The notes below the pieces were generated by a model. The model was not told the DNA's origin. It saw only the letters and a program-made list of their open reading frames with translations, and searched no databases. The position numbers and the translations under genes were made by a program. From Fimenecus stercoravium (GTDB lineage Bacteria; Bacillota; Clostridia; Oscillospirales; Acutalibacteraceae): a stretch of DNA of 11,238 bases. This document shows positions 1 to 6,943 of the stretch, piece by piece; the first letter of the stretch is position 1, and each line of letters begins with the position of its first letter. The DNA is taken from positions 1-11,238 of the forward strand of contig DVIC01000003.1 of NCBI GenBank assembly GCA_018711545.1, read 5' to 3'.

Positions 1-1
1 G

Positions 2-1252
2 CTCTTCCATTTTTTCAGCCTTTTCGGCTTATGTATCGCCTCTGTCATCTTTGCATTCGTGTTATTCGGCGAGATCACGATCCCTGACAGCATTCAGCTT
101 TTGGAAAACGAAGAGATCCATGTCAACGGCATTTACTCGTTGAAGAGTTCGCAAGAAGAGGAAAATAATGCTTCTGCGGCCTCGGTAGCTTCGGTCTCTT
201 CCGAAAAGCCCGGCAGCTATACGGTGGAGATCTCTGTCTTTAACACGATCCCGGTCAAATCCTCGACTGTTACGGTCAGCAAGCGGCAGTATGTCGTGCC
301 AAGCGGCGACATTTTCGGGGTCAAGATCTACACGGACGGCGTTCTGGTCGTCGGCATGGACGATGTGTTTACGGCAAGCGGCGCTGTGAATCCTGCAAAG
401 GATGCAGGGCTTGAGATCGGTGACGCCATACTTGCTGTGGACGGCAAGACCGTAGATACGACTGAAGCGCTTACCGAAGCGCTGCACAGCGGCGCACAGC
501 AGGTATGCGTACAGGTACGGCGCGGCAGTGAGACCTTTGAGACCGTTTTGACACTTGCAGTCTCTGAAAACGACGGCAGTTTAAAAGCCGGACTCTGGGT
601 GCGTGACAGCACCGCAGGTGTAGGCACCATGACCTTTTATGACCCGCAGACCGGTGTGTTCGGCGGGTTGGGTCACGCCATATGCGACTTGGATACCGGC
701 GCGGTCATGCCCTTGAAAAGCGGCGTCGCGGTGAAAACGGTCATCAGCGGCTGTTACAAAGGCAGCGCAGGCGTTACGGGCGAGCTGTGCGGTGTGTTCC
801 AGGAAAAAACGCTCGGGGAGCTGTACACCAACTGCGACGCCGGCGTTTACGGATGCTTAGCGGAGTTTGACACCTCTGCGGTGTCCTTACCTGTCGCAAC
901 AAAGAACGAGGTGAAAACCGGATACGCGCAAATCATTTCCACGGTTGACGACACCGGGCCGCACTATTATGATGTTCAAATCGTTAAGGTTTACCCAAAT
1001 TCTGATGAGAACGGTAAAAATATGATCCTTGAAGTCACAGATGAGGATCTGATCGCGAAAACGGGCGGTATCATCCAGGGAATGAGCGGCAGCCCTATTA
1101 TTCAAGACGGGATGCTCGTCGGTGCGGTGACACACGTATTCGTCAACAATGCGCTGCAGGGGTACGGCATTTTTGCAGAAACCATGCTCAAAGAATCCCA
1201 ATCCGTGGAAACGGCTGAGCTTGAGCAAGAGGAAAGGGCGCAGGTGGCTTAG
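2..1252 (+). CDS. spoIVB: SpoIVB-type S55 serine protease, 5' end outside window
   Basis: SpoIVB is made in the forespore, crosses into the intermembrane space and cleaves SpoIVFA to trigger pro-sigma-K processing. The frame is open to the left edge with no stop, so the true start lies upstream; the GTG at 59 is internal. The first visible residues (2-85) are a hydrophobic segment (LCIASVIFAFVLFG), fitting the N-terminal membrane anchor. A PDZ domain covers about nt 330-555 (GLEIGDAILAVDGK). The S55 peptidase domain follows: catalytic His in GLGHAI (codon 674-676), Ser in GMSGSPI (serine codons 1085 and 1091), and an acidic pair (1040 and 1046) exactly 15 residues before those serines, the spacing of D363/S378 in B. 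subtilis. The catalytic set therefore looks intact. A terminator starts at its stop codon, and spo0A follows, the classical endospore-former gene order. Confidence 0.95.
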   Translation, partial: LFHFFSLFGLCIASVIFAFVLFGEITIPDSIQLLENEEIHVNGIYSLKSSQEEENNASAASVASVSSEKPGSYTVEISVFNTIPVKSSTVTVSKRQYVVPSGDIFGVKIYTDGVLVVGMDDVFTASGAVNPAKDAGLEIGDAILAVDGKTVDTTEALTEALHSGAQQVCVQVRRGSETFETVLTLAVSENDGSLKAGLWVRDSTAGVGTMTFYDPQTGVFGGLGHAICDLDTGAVMPLKSGVAVKTVISGCYKGSAGVTGELCGVFQEKTLGELYTNCDAGVYGCLAEFDTSAVSLPVATKNEVKTGYAQIISTVDDTGPHYYDVQIVKVYPNSDENGKNMILEVTDEDLIAKTGGIIQGMSGSPIIQDGMLVGAVTHVFVNNALQGYGIFAETMLKESQSVETAELEQEERAQVA

Positions 1253-1288
1253 GGTGTGCGGTGCGCGGTACCGCGCACCCTTTGTTTA
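1251..1288 (+). terminator. intrinsic terminator of spoIVB
   Basis: A 12-bp stem (1251-1262 with 1270-1281, one G-U pair) has a 7-nt loop and is followed by TTTGTTT. The stem begins inside the TAG stop codon. The inner bases 1260-1279 also form a perfect 20-bp palindrome, so an alternative fold exists. It should separate spoIVB from spo0A. Confidence 0.8.
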
Positions 1289-1369
1289 TGACAAAAAACG
1301 ATACGCGCCGCGTGGTTTGGCTGTTCCTGTTTGATCGCAGATTTTTTTGCGTAATTTGCAAATTTCTAC

Positions 1370-1398
1370 TTGCCAAATAATACCATATATGGTAAAAT
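1370..1398 (+). promoter_or_regulatory. sigma-A-type promoter of spo0A
   Basis: TTGCCA (1370-1375), a 17-bp spacer and TAAAAT (1393-1398), with TATGG directly before the -10 (extended -10, TRTGN type). The spacer end and -10 carry the 14-bp palindrome TACCATATATGGTA (1381-1394), and a second palindrome, AATTTGCAAATT (1353-1364), sits just upstream of the -35. I saw no Spo0A box or convincing sigma-H promoter in 1290-1430, though this is by eye. Confidence 0.7.
1381..1394. promoter_or_regulatory. 14-bp palindrome in spo0A promoter, possible operator
   Basis: TACCATATATGGTA is a perfect inverted repeat lying between the -35 and -10 and running into the -10. That is a classical position for a repressor. 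The part ATGGTA also serves as extended -10, so the symmetry may be partly coincidental. No regulator can be named from sequence. Confidence 0.35.
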
Positions 1399-1430
1399 AT
1401 GGCAGAAATCAAAACAGGAGGTTGTTTTCA

Positions 1431-2210
1431 TTGGAAAAAACATTGAAAATTTTGTTTACAGAGGAGCAAAACAGCTTTGGGCGCAGCTGCACGCAGGCGC
1501 TCAAAGACAAGGGGTTTGACGTAAAGCTTACACCGAAAAACGGTTCGGAAGTCTTGCGCCTTGTGCAAAGTGAGCAGCCTGACGTGTTGATCATGGATGC
1601 GATCATGGCTTCGGTCGATGCGCTCGGTGTGCTCAACCAGCTAAAGAAAAACCCACCGAAAAAACGCCCGATCATCATGGTGATTTCGGGCGTGGACAAC
1701 CAGCGCTTTGAAAATGAAGTGCTGCAGGCCGGCGCGGATTACTATTTTCTCAAGCCTTTTGATGTGCAGATGCTTGCAGAACGTGTTGCGATGATGACAT
1801 CCTGGCAGCTTTCGGGCGGGAAAATGGATGTACCTGCTTCGCCGCATATCAGCGACTCGGAGCTGGAAGTGCTCGTCAGCGATATCATGCGTCAGATCGG
1901 CGTTCCCGCGCATATCAAAGGCTATCAGTACCTGCGAGAAGCGATCATCCTCTCCATCCACGACACGGAAATGATGAATTCCGTAACAAAGGTTTTGTAC
2001 CCGACGGTCGCCAAACGTTTCTCCACAACCTCCTCACGGGTGGAGCGCGCGATTCGTCATGCCATAGAAGTCGCCTGGGATCGCGGCGATGTGGACGTGC
2101 TCAGCTCGTATTTCGGATATACCATTCAGAATTCTCGCGGCAAGCCTACCAATTCGGAATTTATAGCCATGATCAGCGATAAAATGCGGTTGCAGTTAAA
2201 AATCGCCTGA
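1431..2210 (+). CDS. spo0A: Spo0A, sporulation master response regulator
   Basis: Phosphorelay end-point: when phosphorylated it binds 0A boxes and switches on sporulation. The TTG start at 1431 is chosen because AGGAGG (1416-1421) sits 9 nt upstream and the product (259 aa) then aligns with the family N-terminus (MEKTLKIL). Residues 1-120 are a receiver: phospho-acceptor D56 in PDVLIMDAIM and K108 in YYFLKPFD are present. The usual Asp pair of the acidic pocket is E11-E12 (FTEEQNSF), the switch Thr is Ser86, and the proline and glycine of the D.iMP.lDG stretch are alanines (60 and 64). The C-terminal DNA-binding domain (about 150-259) is highly conserved: GVPAHIKGYQYLREAI, SRVERAIRHAIEVAW, KPTNSEFIAM. 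The frame extends upstream to 1347, but that part overlaps the promoter. It is convergent with dusB. Confidence 0.96.
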   Translation: MEKTLKILFTEEQNSFGRSCTQALKDKGFDVKLTPKNGSEVLRLVQSEQPDVLIMDAIMASVDALGVLNQLKKNPPKKRPIIMVISGVDNQRFENEVLQAGADYYFLKPFDVQMLAERVAMMTSWQLSGGKMDVPASPHISDSELEVLVSDIMRQIGVPAHIKGYQYLREAIILSIHDTEMMNSVTKVLYPTVAKRFSTTSSRVERAIRHAIEVAWDRGDVDVLSSYFGYTIQNSRGKPTNSEFIAMISDKMRLQLKIA

Positions 2211-2223
2211 ATTTACATCAAAG

Positions 2224-2269
2224 AAAAAGCCCGCCCCGTACTGTTTTTTCAGCACGGGGCGGGCTTTTT
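2224..2269. terminator. bidirectional terminator between spo0A and dusB
   Basis: A 16-bp perfect stem (2224-2239 with 2254-2269), GC-rich core with A5 on the left arm and T5 on the right, extended inward past one mismatch by 3 bp to a T6 loop (2244-2249). The A/T arms supply a U-tract on either strand, so it can end both spo0A (plus) and dusB (minus) transcripts. Confidence 0.93.
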
Positions 2270-2287
2270 GTTTAGGTGCTTGATAGT

Positions 2288-3268
2288 TTAAGCGAGGTCT
2301 TTCGCGCATTCCGAAGTGATTTTTTCGGCAATCTTTTGTAGTTGTTCCACACTTTCCAGCATACTTAGGTCTTTGCGATAGGCGGCCGCGCCGCGGATGC
2401 CTTTTACGTACCAGGCGGCGTGCTTGCGCGCTTCGCGAATGCCGATGCGTTCCCCTTTGTATTCGCAGATCTTTTGCACGTGCGCGCACATCACACGCAT
2501 GCGTTCCTCGACCGTCGGGGCGGGTAGAAGTGTGCCGTCACGCAAGTATGCGTTGATCTGCTCAAATACCCAGGGCCGTCCGAGCGCGCCGCGCCCGACC
2601 ATTAAAAAGTCGCAGCCTGTTTGCGACAGCATTTCGGCAGCCGACGGGCCGTCCGTGATGTCGCCGTTGCCGATCACGGGGATTTTCACGCTTTGCTTGA
2701 CTTGCGCAATGTGTTCTAAGAGCACGGGCGGTGCATACATTTGCCGCCGCGTCCTGCCGTGCACGGTGATCGCCGCCGCGCCTGCCTGCTCGGCACGCTG
2801 CGCCATTTCCACGGCGTTAAAGTGTTCTTCGTCCCAACCGACACGAATTTTGACTGTTACGGGTACATCGCCGCACGCGCGCACAACGGCTCTGACGATC
2901 TTTTCGGCAAGCGTCGGATCGCGCATCAGTGCTGCACCCCCGCCGTTGCCCGCGATCTTCGGTGCGGGGCAGCCCATGTTGATGTCCACAAACTGCGGGT
3001 ACATTTGTAAAACCGTCTCCACGCTTTGCGCCATGATCTCCGGGTCGCTTCCGAAGATCTGCACGCCTGCGGGGCGCTCAGCGTCAGACAACTGCATGAG
3101 CGACTTTGATTTTCGGTCACCCATGGAAACGCCTTTCGCGCTGACCATTTCCGATACCGTGTACGCCGCACCGAAGCTGACACATAACTCGCGAAATGCG
3201 CGGTCCGCTACACCCGCCATAGGCGCGAGCGCGGCAAAGCCGTTTAGTTTCGTGTTTCCGATCTGCAT
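2288..3268 (-). CDS. dusB: tRNA-dihydrouridine synthase (Dus family, DusB-like)
   Basis: Flavoenzyme that reduces specific uridines in the tRNA D-loop to dihydrouridine, using FMN and NAD(P)H. The 326-residue product has the family motifs in order: APMAGVADRAF (15-25), VDINMGCPAPK (94-104) with the catalytic Cys100, GGAALMRDP (110-118), VKIRVGWD (139-146), HGRTRRQMY (170-178), and the FMN-phosphate elements VIGNGDI (198-204) and MVGRGALGRPW (223-233). A conserved Dus-type helical end, REARKHAAWYVKG (278-290), follows. The start at 3268 (MQIGNTKLNG) matches typical Dus N-termini; an ATG at 3277 would add three residues. Neither has a strong Shine-Dalgarno (GGA motifs at about 3277-3287). The frame continues upstream to 3361, but that part overlaps the promoter. 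Dus next to spo0A gives no obvious shared function. Confidence 0.94.
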   Translation of the reverse strand: MQIGNTKLNGFAALAPMAGVADRAFRELCVSFGAAYTVSEMVSAKGVSMGDRKSKSLMQLSDAERPAGVQIFGSDPEIMAQSVETVLQMYPQFVDINMGCPAPKIAGNGGGAALMRDPTLAEKIVRAVVRACGDVPVTVKIRVGWDEEHFNAVEMAQRAEQAGAAAITVHGRTRRQMYAPPVLLEHIAQVKQSVKIPVIGNGDITDGPSAAEMLSQTGCDFLMVGRGALGRPWVFEQINAYLRDGTLLPAPTVEERMRVMCAHVQKICEYKGERIGIREARKHAAWYVKGIRGAAAYRKDLSMLESVEQLQKIAEKITSECAKDLA

Positions 3269-3314
3269 GGTTTTCATCCGTTCCGTTTGCCTGTCTGTTT
3301 CGGCAAACACCAGC

Positions 3315-3343
3315 AGTATACCACACTTTAATTTTCCACACAA
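3315..3343 (-). promoter_or_regulatory. sigma-A-type promoter of dusB
   Basis: On the minus strand: TTGTGT (3343-3338), a 17-bp spacer and TATACT (3320-3315), with TGTGG directly before the -10 (extended -10). Expected start of transcription is near 3308, about 40 nt before the dusB ATG. It is back to back with the polA promoter. Confidence 0.7.
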
Positions 3344-3355
3344 CCGAAAAATCCC

Positions 3356-3384
3356 GTGCATTTCATCGGTACATATGGTATATT
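3356..3384 (+). promoter_or_regulatory. extended -10 promoter of polA
   Basis: TATATT (3379-3384) preceded by TATGG, an extended -10. The -35 at 17-bp spacing (GTGCAT, 3356-3361) is poor, so the TRTGN element probably carries most of the strength. Expected start of transcription is near 3391, about 30 nt before the polA ATG. Confidence 0.55.
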
Positions 3385-3422
3385 AAATACAGACAAGCAA
3401 TTTGTGTGCAGAGGTGATTTCC

Positions 3423-5987
3423 ATGAAGCTGCTTGTGCTCGACGGAAACAGCATTTTCAATCGCGCCTTCTACGGCATCAAACTGTTGACCACGAAAGAC
3501 GGGCGGTACACCAACGCGATCTACGGCTTTATGAATATTCTTCTGAAACTTGAGGAAGATGTAAAGCCCGACGCGGTGGCGGTTACGTTTGATTTGAAGG
3601 GCCCGACCTTTCGCCATAGGCTTTACGATGGCTATAAAGCGACGCGCAAGGGGATGCCGCCGGAGCTTGCCGAGCAGATGCCCGTGCTCAAAGAGCTTTT
3701 GACAGCGCTTGGATATAAGATCGTTACCAAAGAGGGATATGAAGCGGATGACATCATCGGCACGCTCTCTTCCCATGTTGGTGCGGAAAATTTCTGCTAT
3801 ATCGCTACGGGCGACCGTGACAGCCTGCAGTTGGTGCGGGATAACGTGCAGGTACTGCTTGCATCTACCAGAGCCGGGCGTTCCGAAACGACCGCTTATG
3901 ACGTCGCACGTGTGCGGGAGGAGTATGGTGTTTCCCCACGGCAGATGATCGACATCAAGGCGCTCATGGGCGACAGCTCCGACAATATCCCCGGTGTTGC
4001 CGGTGTCGGTAAAAAGACGGCGGAGGATCTGATCCAACGGTTCGGGACGCTTGACGAGCTTTATGCGTCGCTGGATTCTGCGGATATTAAGCCCGGTGTG
4101 CGCCAAAAGCTGCAAAACGACAAGGACATGGCGTATTTAAGCTATAAGCTTGGCACCATTGATTTGAACGTGCCGGTGGATACAAACGCGGAAGCCTACC
4201 AAAAAGACGCGCCCAACGAGCAGGAGGCAACGGCTTTGCTCGTCTCCTTGGAAATGTTCAAGATCCTTGAAAAGCTTCATTTTGATGACGCTCAAAAGCC
4301 TGCTGCAACTGCACAACCTGCGGAAAAGATCCCGTTTTTAACATCAGGACTGCCTACCCGGGAAGAGCTGCTTGTCGGCGGCGGCGCGTATTTTGTGCTT
4401 GCCGGGCAAACCGTATATTTCCGAACCCCGCAGGCAGTCGTTGCGGCGGATCTTGCGGACGCTAAGCAGAAGGTCGAATTTTTATCTCTGCTTGCTGACT
4501 GCGACGTGCCGAAATTTGTCTATTCCTCCAAAGAGGTGTTTGCATTCGCTTTCCAAAACGGTGCCGAGGCACAGAACATCTGCATGGATGTGACCCTTGC
4601 CGCTTATCTTTTAAATCCCAACGCCAAGGACTATGACTTGTCCCGTCTTGTGCAGGAATATTGTCCTCGTGCAGCGTCAGCCGAAACGGACGACCAAACG
4701 GCGGATGCCTGCGCCAATCTGCCCTTGCTTTGCGAAAAGCTGGCGGTGCGGCTGGAGGCGTGCGGGCAGACCGAATTGTTAAAAGACATGGAGATCCCGC
4801 TTGCCGAAGTGCTCGCCTCGATGGAACGCGTCGGCGTTTTGGTCGATAAGGCGGGCATCGAGCGGTTTTCCGAAATGCTTACCGGCAAGATCGATGCGGC
4901 GCAGGCGCGTATTTACGAGCTTGCGGGTGAGGAATTCAATATCCATTCGCCCAAGCAGCTTGGCGAAATCTTATTTGATAAGCTGCACCTGCCCGCCAAA
5001 AAGAAAACCAAGACCGGCTATTCCACGAATGCCGAGGTGCTCGAAGGGCTTGCCGACGAGTACGAGATCGTTCGCCGCATCCTTGAATACCGCACGCTTA
5101 CAAAGCTCAAATCCACCTATTGCGACGGGCTTTTGAAGGTGATCGGCGAGGACGGACGCATCCACTCGAGCTTCAACCAGACCGAAACACGCACGGGGCG
5201 CATCTCCTCGACGGAGCCGAACCTGCAAAATATCCCCGTCCGACAGGAGCTTGGTCGGGAAATGCGCCGGTTCTTTATGGCGGGCGAGGGGCATCTTCTG
5301 GTGGACGCGGACTATTCACAGATCGAACTGCGCGTGCTTGCGGATATTGCGGATGACAAAACGATGATCGACGCATTCAATGCAGACACGGACATTCACA
5401 CGGTCACCGCCTCGCAGGTGTTCCATATGCCGCCGCAGATGGTCACACCTTTAATGCGCAGCCGCGCTAAGGCGGTCAATTTCGGCATTGTCTACGGTAT
5501 CGGCGCATTTTCCTTAAGCAAGGACATCGGCGTGACGCGCGCCGAAGCAGATAAATATATCAAAGACTATCTCCATCACTACGCGGGTGTGAACCGTTAT
5601 ATGGAGCAGGTCGTCGCTCAGGCAAAAAAGGACGGTTATGTGACCACGCGGTTTGCGCGCCGCCGGTATTTGCCGGAGCTTGCTTCCTCCAACGCCATGC
5701 TGCGCGCGTTCGGTGAACGTGTGGCGCGCAATATGCCGATCCAAGGTACGGCTGCGGACATCATCAAGATCGCCATGATCCGCGTCTATAAACGCTTAAA
5801 AAAAGAAAACATGCGTGCAAAGCTCATTTTACAGGTGCATGACGAGCTGATCGTTGAAGCGCCCGAAGAAGAAGCACAAAAGGCGGCGCAGATCGTCTCG
5901 CGCGAAATGGAAAACGCATGCGAAATGAAAGTGCGCTTAAAAAGTGACGCCAACATCGGTAAAACCTGGTATGATGCAAAGGGATGA
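3423..5987 (+). CDS. polA: DNA polymerase I
   Basis: Removes RNA primers, fills gaps and joins in excision repair. The 854-aa product has the usual three-part layout. Residues 1-290 are the 5' nuclease: DGNSIFNRAFYG, EGYEADDIIG (104-113), ATGDRDSLQL (128-137), KALMGDSSDNIPGVAGVGKK (179-198). Residues 310-450 correspond to the 3'-5' exonuclease fold but lack the metal-binding D-x-E motif (YFVLAGQTVYF stands there), so proofreading is probably absent, as in B. subtilis and Thermus Pol I. The polymerase domain follows: motif A DADYSQIELR (Asp630), motif B with R679, K683, F687 and Y691, motif C QVHDELIVEA (Asp807). The ATG at 3423 is chosen for GAGGTGAT at 3411-3418; a GTG at 3402 lies before that ribosome site. 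The next gene starts 4 nt after the stop. Confidence 0.97.
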   Translation: MKLLVLDGNSIFNRAFYGIKLLTTKDGRYTNAIYGFMNILLKLEEDVKPDAVAVTFDLKGPTFRHRLYDGYKATRKGMPPELAEQMPVLKELLTALGYKIVTKEGYEADDIIGTLSSHVGAENFCYIATGDRDSLQLVRDNVQVLLASTRAGRSETTAYDVARVREEYGVSPRQMIDIKALMGDSSDNIPGVAGVGKKTAEDLIQRFGTLDELYASLDSADIKPGVRQKLQNDKDMAYLSYKLGTIDLNVPVDTNAEAYQKDAPNEQEATALLVSLEMFKILEKLHFDDAQKPAATAQPAEKIPFLTSGLPTREELLVGGGAYFVLAGQTVYFRTPQAVVAADLADAKQKVEFLSLLADCDVPKFVYSSKEVFAFAFQNGAEAQNICMDVTLAAYLLNPNAKDYDLSRLVQEYCPRAASAETDDQTADACANLPLLCEKLAVRLEACGQTELLKDMEIPLAEVLASMERVGVLVDKAGIERFSEMLTGKIDAAQARIYELAGEEFNIHSPKQLGEILFDKLHLPAKKKTKTGYSTNAEVLEGLADEYEIVRRILEYRTLTKLKSTYCDGLLKVIGEDGRIHSSFNQTETRTGRISSTEPNLQNIPVRQELGREMRRFFMAGEGHLLVDADYSQIELRVLADIADDKTMIDAFNADTDIHTVTASQVFHMPPQMVTPLMRSRAKAVNFGIVYGIGAFSLSKDIGVTRAEADKYIKDYLHHYAGVNRYMEQVVAQAKKDGYVTTRFARRRYLPELASSNAMLRAFGERVARNMPIQGTAADIIKIAMIRVYKRLKKENMRAKLILQVHDELIVEAPEEEAQKAAQIVSREMENACEMKVRLKSDANIGKTWYDAKG

Positions 5988-5991
5988 CATA

Positions 5992-6867
5992 ATGTTTCAC
6001 GTGATTTTTGTCTGCACGGGCAACACCTGCCGCAGTCCCATGGCGGCGGGCTTGTTCCGTTTGTATTTGCAGAACATGGGTCTTCAGGACTGCGCCAAAG
6101 TAGAAAGCGCCGGGCTTGCGGCAGCGGCGGGCGCGCCGCCTTCGGAGAATGCTGTCAAAGCAGCGGCAGGCTTTGGCGCGGATATTTCTGCGCATCGCTC
6201 AAGACCGTTGACCGGTGCGGATATAACGCCCGATACACGTTTCGTTTGTATGACACCGCAGCATGCAGCCGTACTGCAAAGCGCAGGTGTTTTGTCCGAA
6301 CATATTTTATCCCTGTCCGTTTCCGACCCCTTCATGGGGGATGAACAGGTGTATATGCGCTGTGCCAAGCAGTTGAGCGATGCTATGCCGAAAGTGTTCC
6401 GTTTTGTGTTCGGCTGCGACGGCGTACGGCGCATGCAGCCGCAGGATGCGAAAGTGGCTGCCGCCATAGAGCAGACGTGTTTTGCGCATCCGTGGAGCGA
6501 AACCGCGCTGCGCGAATCGCTTGAAAACCCGAATGCCTGCTTTTTCCTGCTGACTGCGGACGGCCGCCCTGCGGGATACATCGGTGCGGACAACATTTCG
6601 GGTGAGGTGTATATGAACGATCTCGCCGTCCTGCCCGAATTTCGCCGCCGCGGCTTTGGCGGGCTGCTTTTATCGGCGCTTGTGACATACGCGCGCACGC
6701 AGAAAGCGGCGTTTGTCACATTGGAGGTTCGGGAGAGCAATATCCCCGCCGTTTCGCTGTACCGAGCGTTTGGCTTTCAGCAGACAGGTATGCGCAAAAA
6801 TTTTTATCGCGATCCCGATGAAAATGCATTGATTTTGACGCTTCCTATGGACAAAAAGCAAGTTTAG
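5992..6867 (+). CDS. fusion: YwlE-type low-MW phosphatase + RimI-type acetyltransferase
   Basis: One uninterrupted 291-aa frame holds two enzymes. Residues 1-138 are a low-molecular-weight phosphatase: P-loop CTGNTCRSP with Cys8, Arg14 and Ser15, and general acid Asp112 in SDPF. Thr12 in the loop is the residue that marks the protein-arginine phosphatase YwlE; tyrosine phosphatases of the family usually have Ile there. Residues 145-286 are a GNAT domain of the RimI type, which acetylates the N-terminus of ribosomal protein S18: AIEQTCFAHPWS, acetyl-CoA loop EFRRRGFGG (216-224), LEVRESN with Glu245, and Tyr257, twelve residues apart as E103 and Y115 in E. coli RimI. The linker is only about ten residues. 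The ATG at 5992 has AAAGGGA 7 nt upstream and lies 4 nt after the polA stop, so the two are probably co-transcribed. No terminator is evident downstream. Confidence 0.9.
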   Translation: MFHVIFVCTGNTCRSPMAAGLFRLYLQNMGLQDCAKVESAGLAAAAGAPPSENAVKAAAGFGADISAHRSRPLTGADITPDTRFVCMTPQHAAVLQSAGVLSEHILSLSVSDPFMGDEQVYMRCAKQLSDAMPKVFRFVFGCDGVRRMQPQDAKVAAAIEQTCFAHPWSETALRESLENPNACFFLLTADGRPAGYIGADNISGEVYMNDLAVLPEFRRRGFGGLLLSALVTYARTQKAAFVTLEVRESNIPAVSLYRAFGFQQTGMRKNFYRDPDENALILTLPMDKKQV

Positions 6868-6873
6868 CAGATT

Positions 6874-6898
6874 TGTAACGTTTTTAACCATTTGTAAC
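6874..6898 (+). repeat. three T(G/T)TAAC direct repeats upstream of deacetylase promoter
   Basis: TGTAAC at 6874, TTTAAC at 6883 and TGTAAC at 6893, start-to-start spacing 9 and 10 bp; the outer two are part of the identical 9-mer ATTTGTAAC (6871-6879 and 6890-6898). Near-helical spacing just upstream of a -35 suggests a response-regulator site. The half-site resembles WalR/PhoP-type elements, but those normally repeat every 11 bp. Confidence 0.35.
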
Positions 6899-6926
6899 TT
6901 GCCTTTTTCGACAAAGCCTATATAAT
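6899..6926 (+). promoter_or_regulatory. promoter of polysaccharide deacetylase gene
   Basis: TTGCCT (6899-6904), a 16-bp spacer and a perfect TATAAT (6921-6926). Unlike most other promoters in the window it has no TRTGN element. Transcription should start near 6933, giving a short leader of about 35 nt. Confidence 0.65.
6907..6915 (-). promoter_or_regulatory. candidate Spo0A box, left, within promoter spacer
   Basis: Read on the minus strand this is TTTGTCGAA, a full match to the 0A-box core TGTCGAA (consensus TGNCGAA). It lies between the -35 and -10 of the deacetylase promoter and pairs in inverted orientation with the box at 6944-6952. Confidence 0.5.
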
Positions 6927-6943
6927 ATGAGCAGAGGCAGAAA

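Noticed and set aside
2397..3386. 329-codon open frame on the plus strand opposite dusB
   Set aside because: Runs antisense across a clear Dus gene, is Ser/Pro/Cys-rich with no recognisable motif, and has no ribosome site; it is a by-product of the GC-rich codon pattern.
3402..3422. GTG start adding seven residues to Pol I
   Set aside because: It lies before the strong GAGGTGAT site that positions the ATG at 3423, and Pol I proteins begin at the KLLVLDGN segment.
3363..4115. 250-codon open frame on the minus strand opposite polA
   Set aside because: Lies over the 5' nuclease domain of Pol I and the polA promoter; composition (His/Arg-rich) is typical of a shadow frame.
6084..6740. 218-codon open frame on the minus strand opposite the phosphatase-acetyltransferase gene
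   Set aside because: Antisense to two recognisable domains, low-complexity Ser/Ala composition and no start signals.
6448..6867. Separate RimI gene with an internal start near codon 149
   Set aside because: There is an in-frame ATG at the start of the GNAT domain but no Shine-Dalgarno before it and no stop between the domains, so a fusion is the simpler reading.
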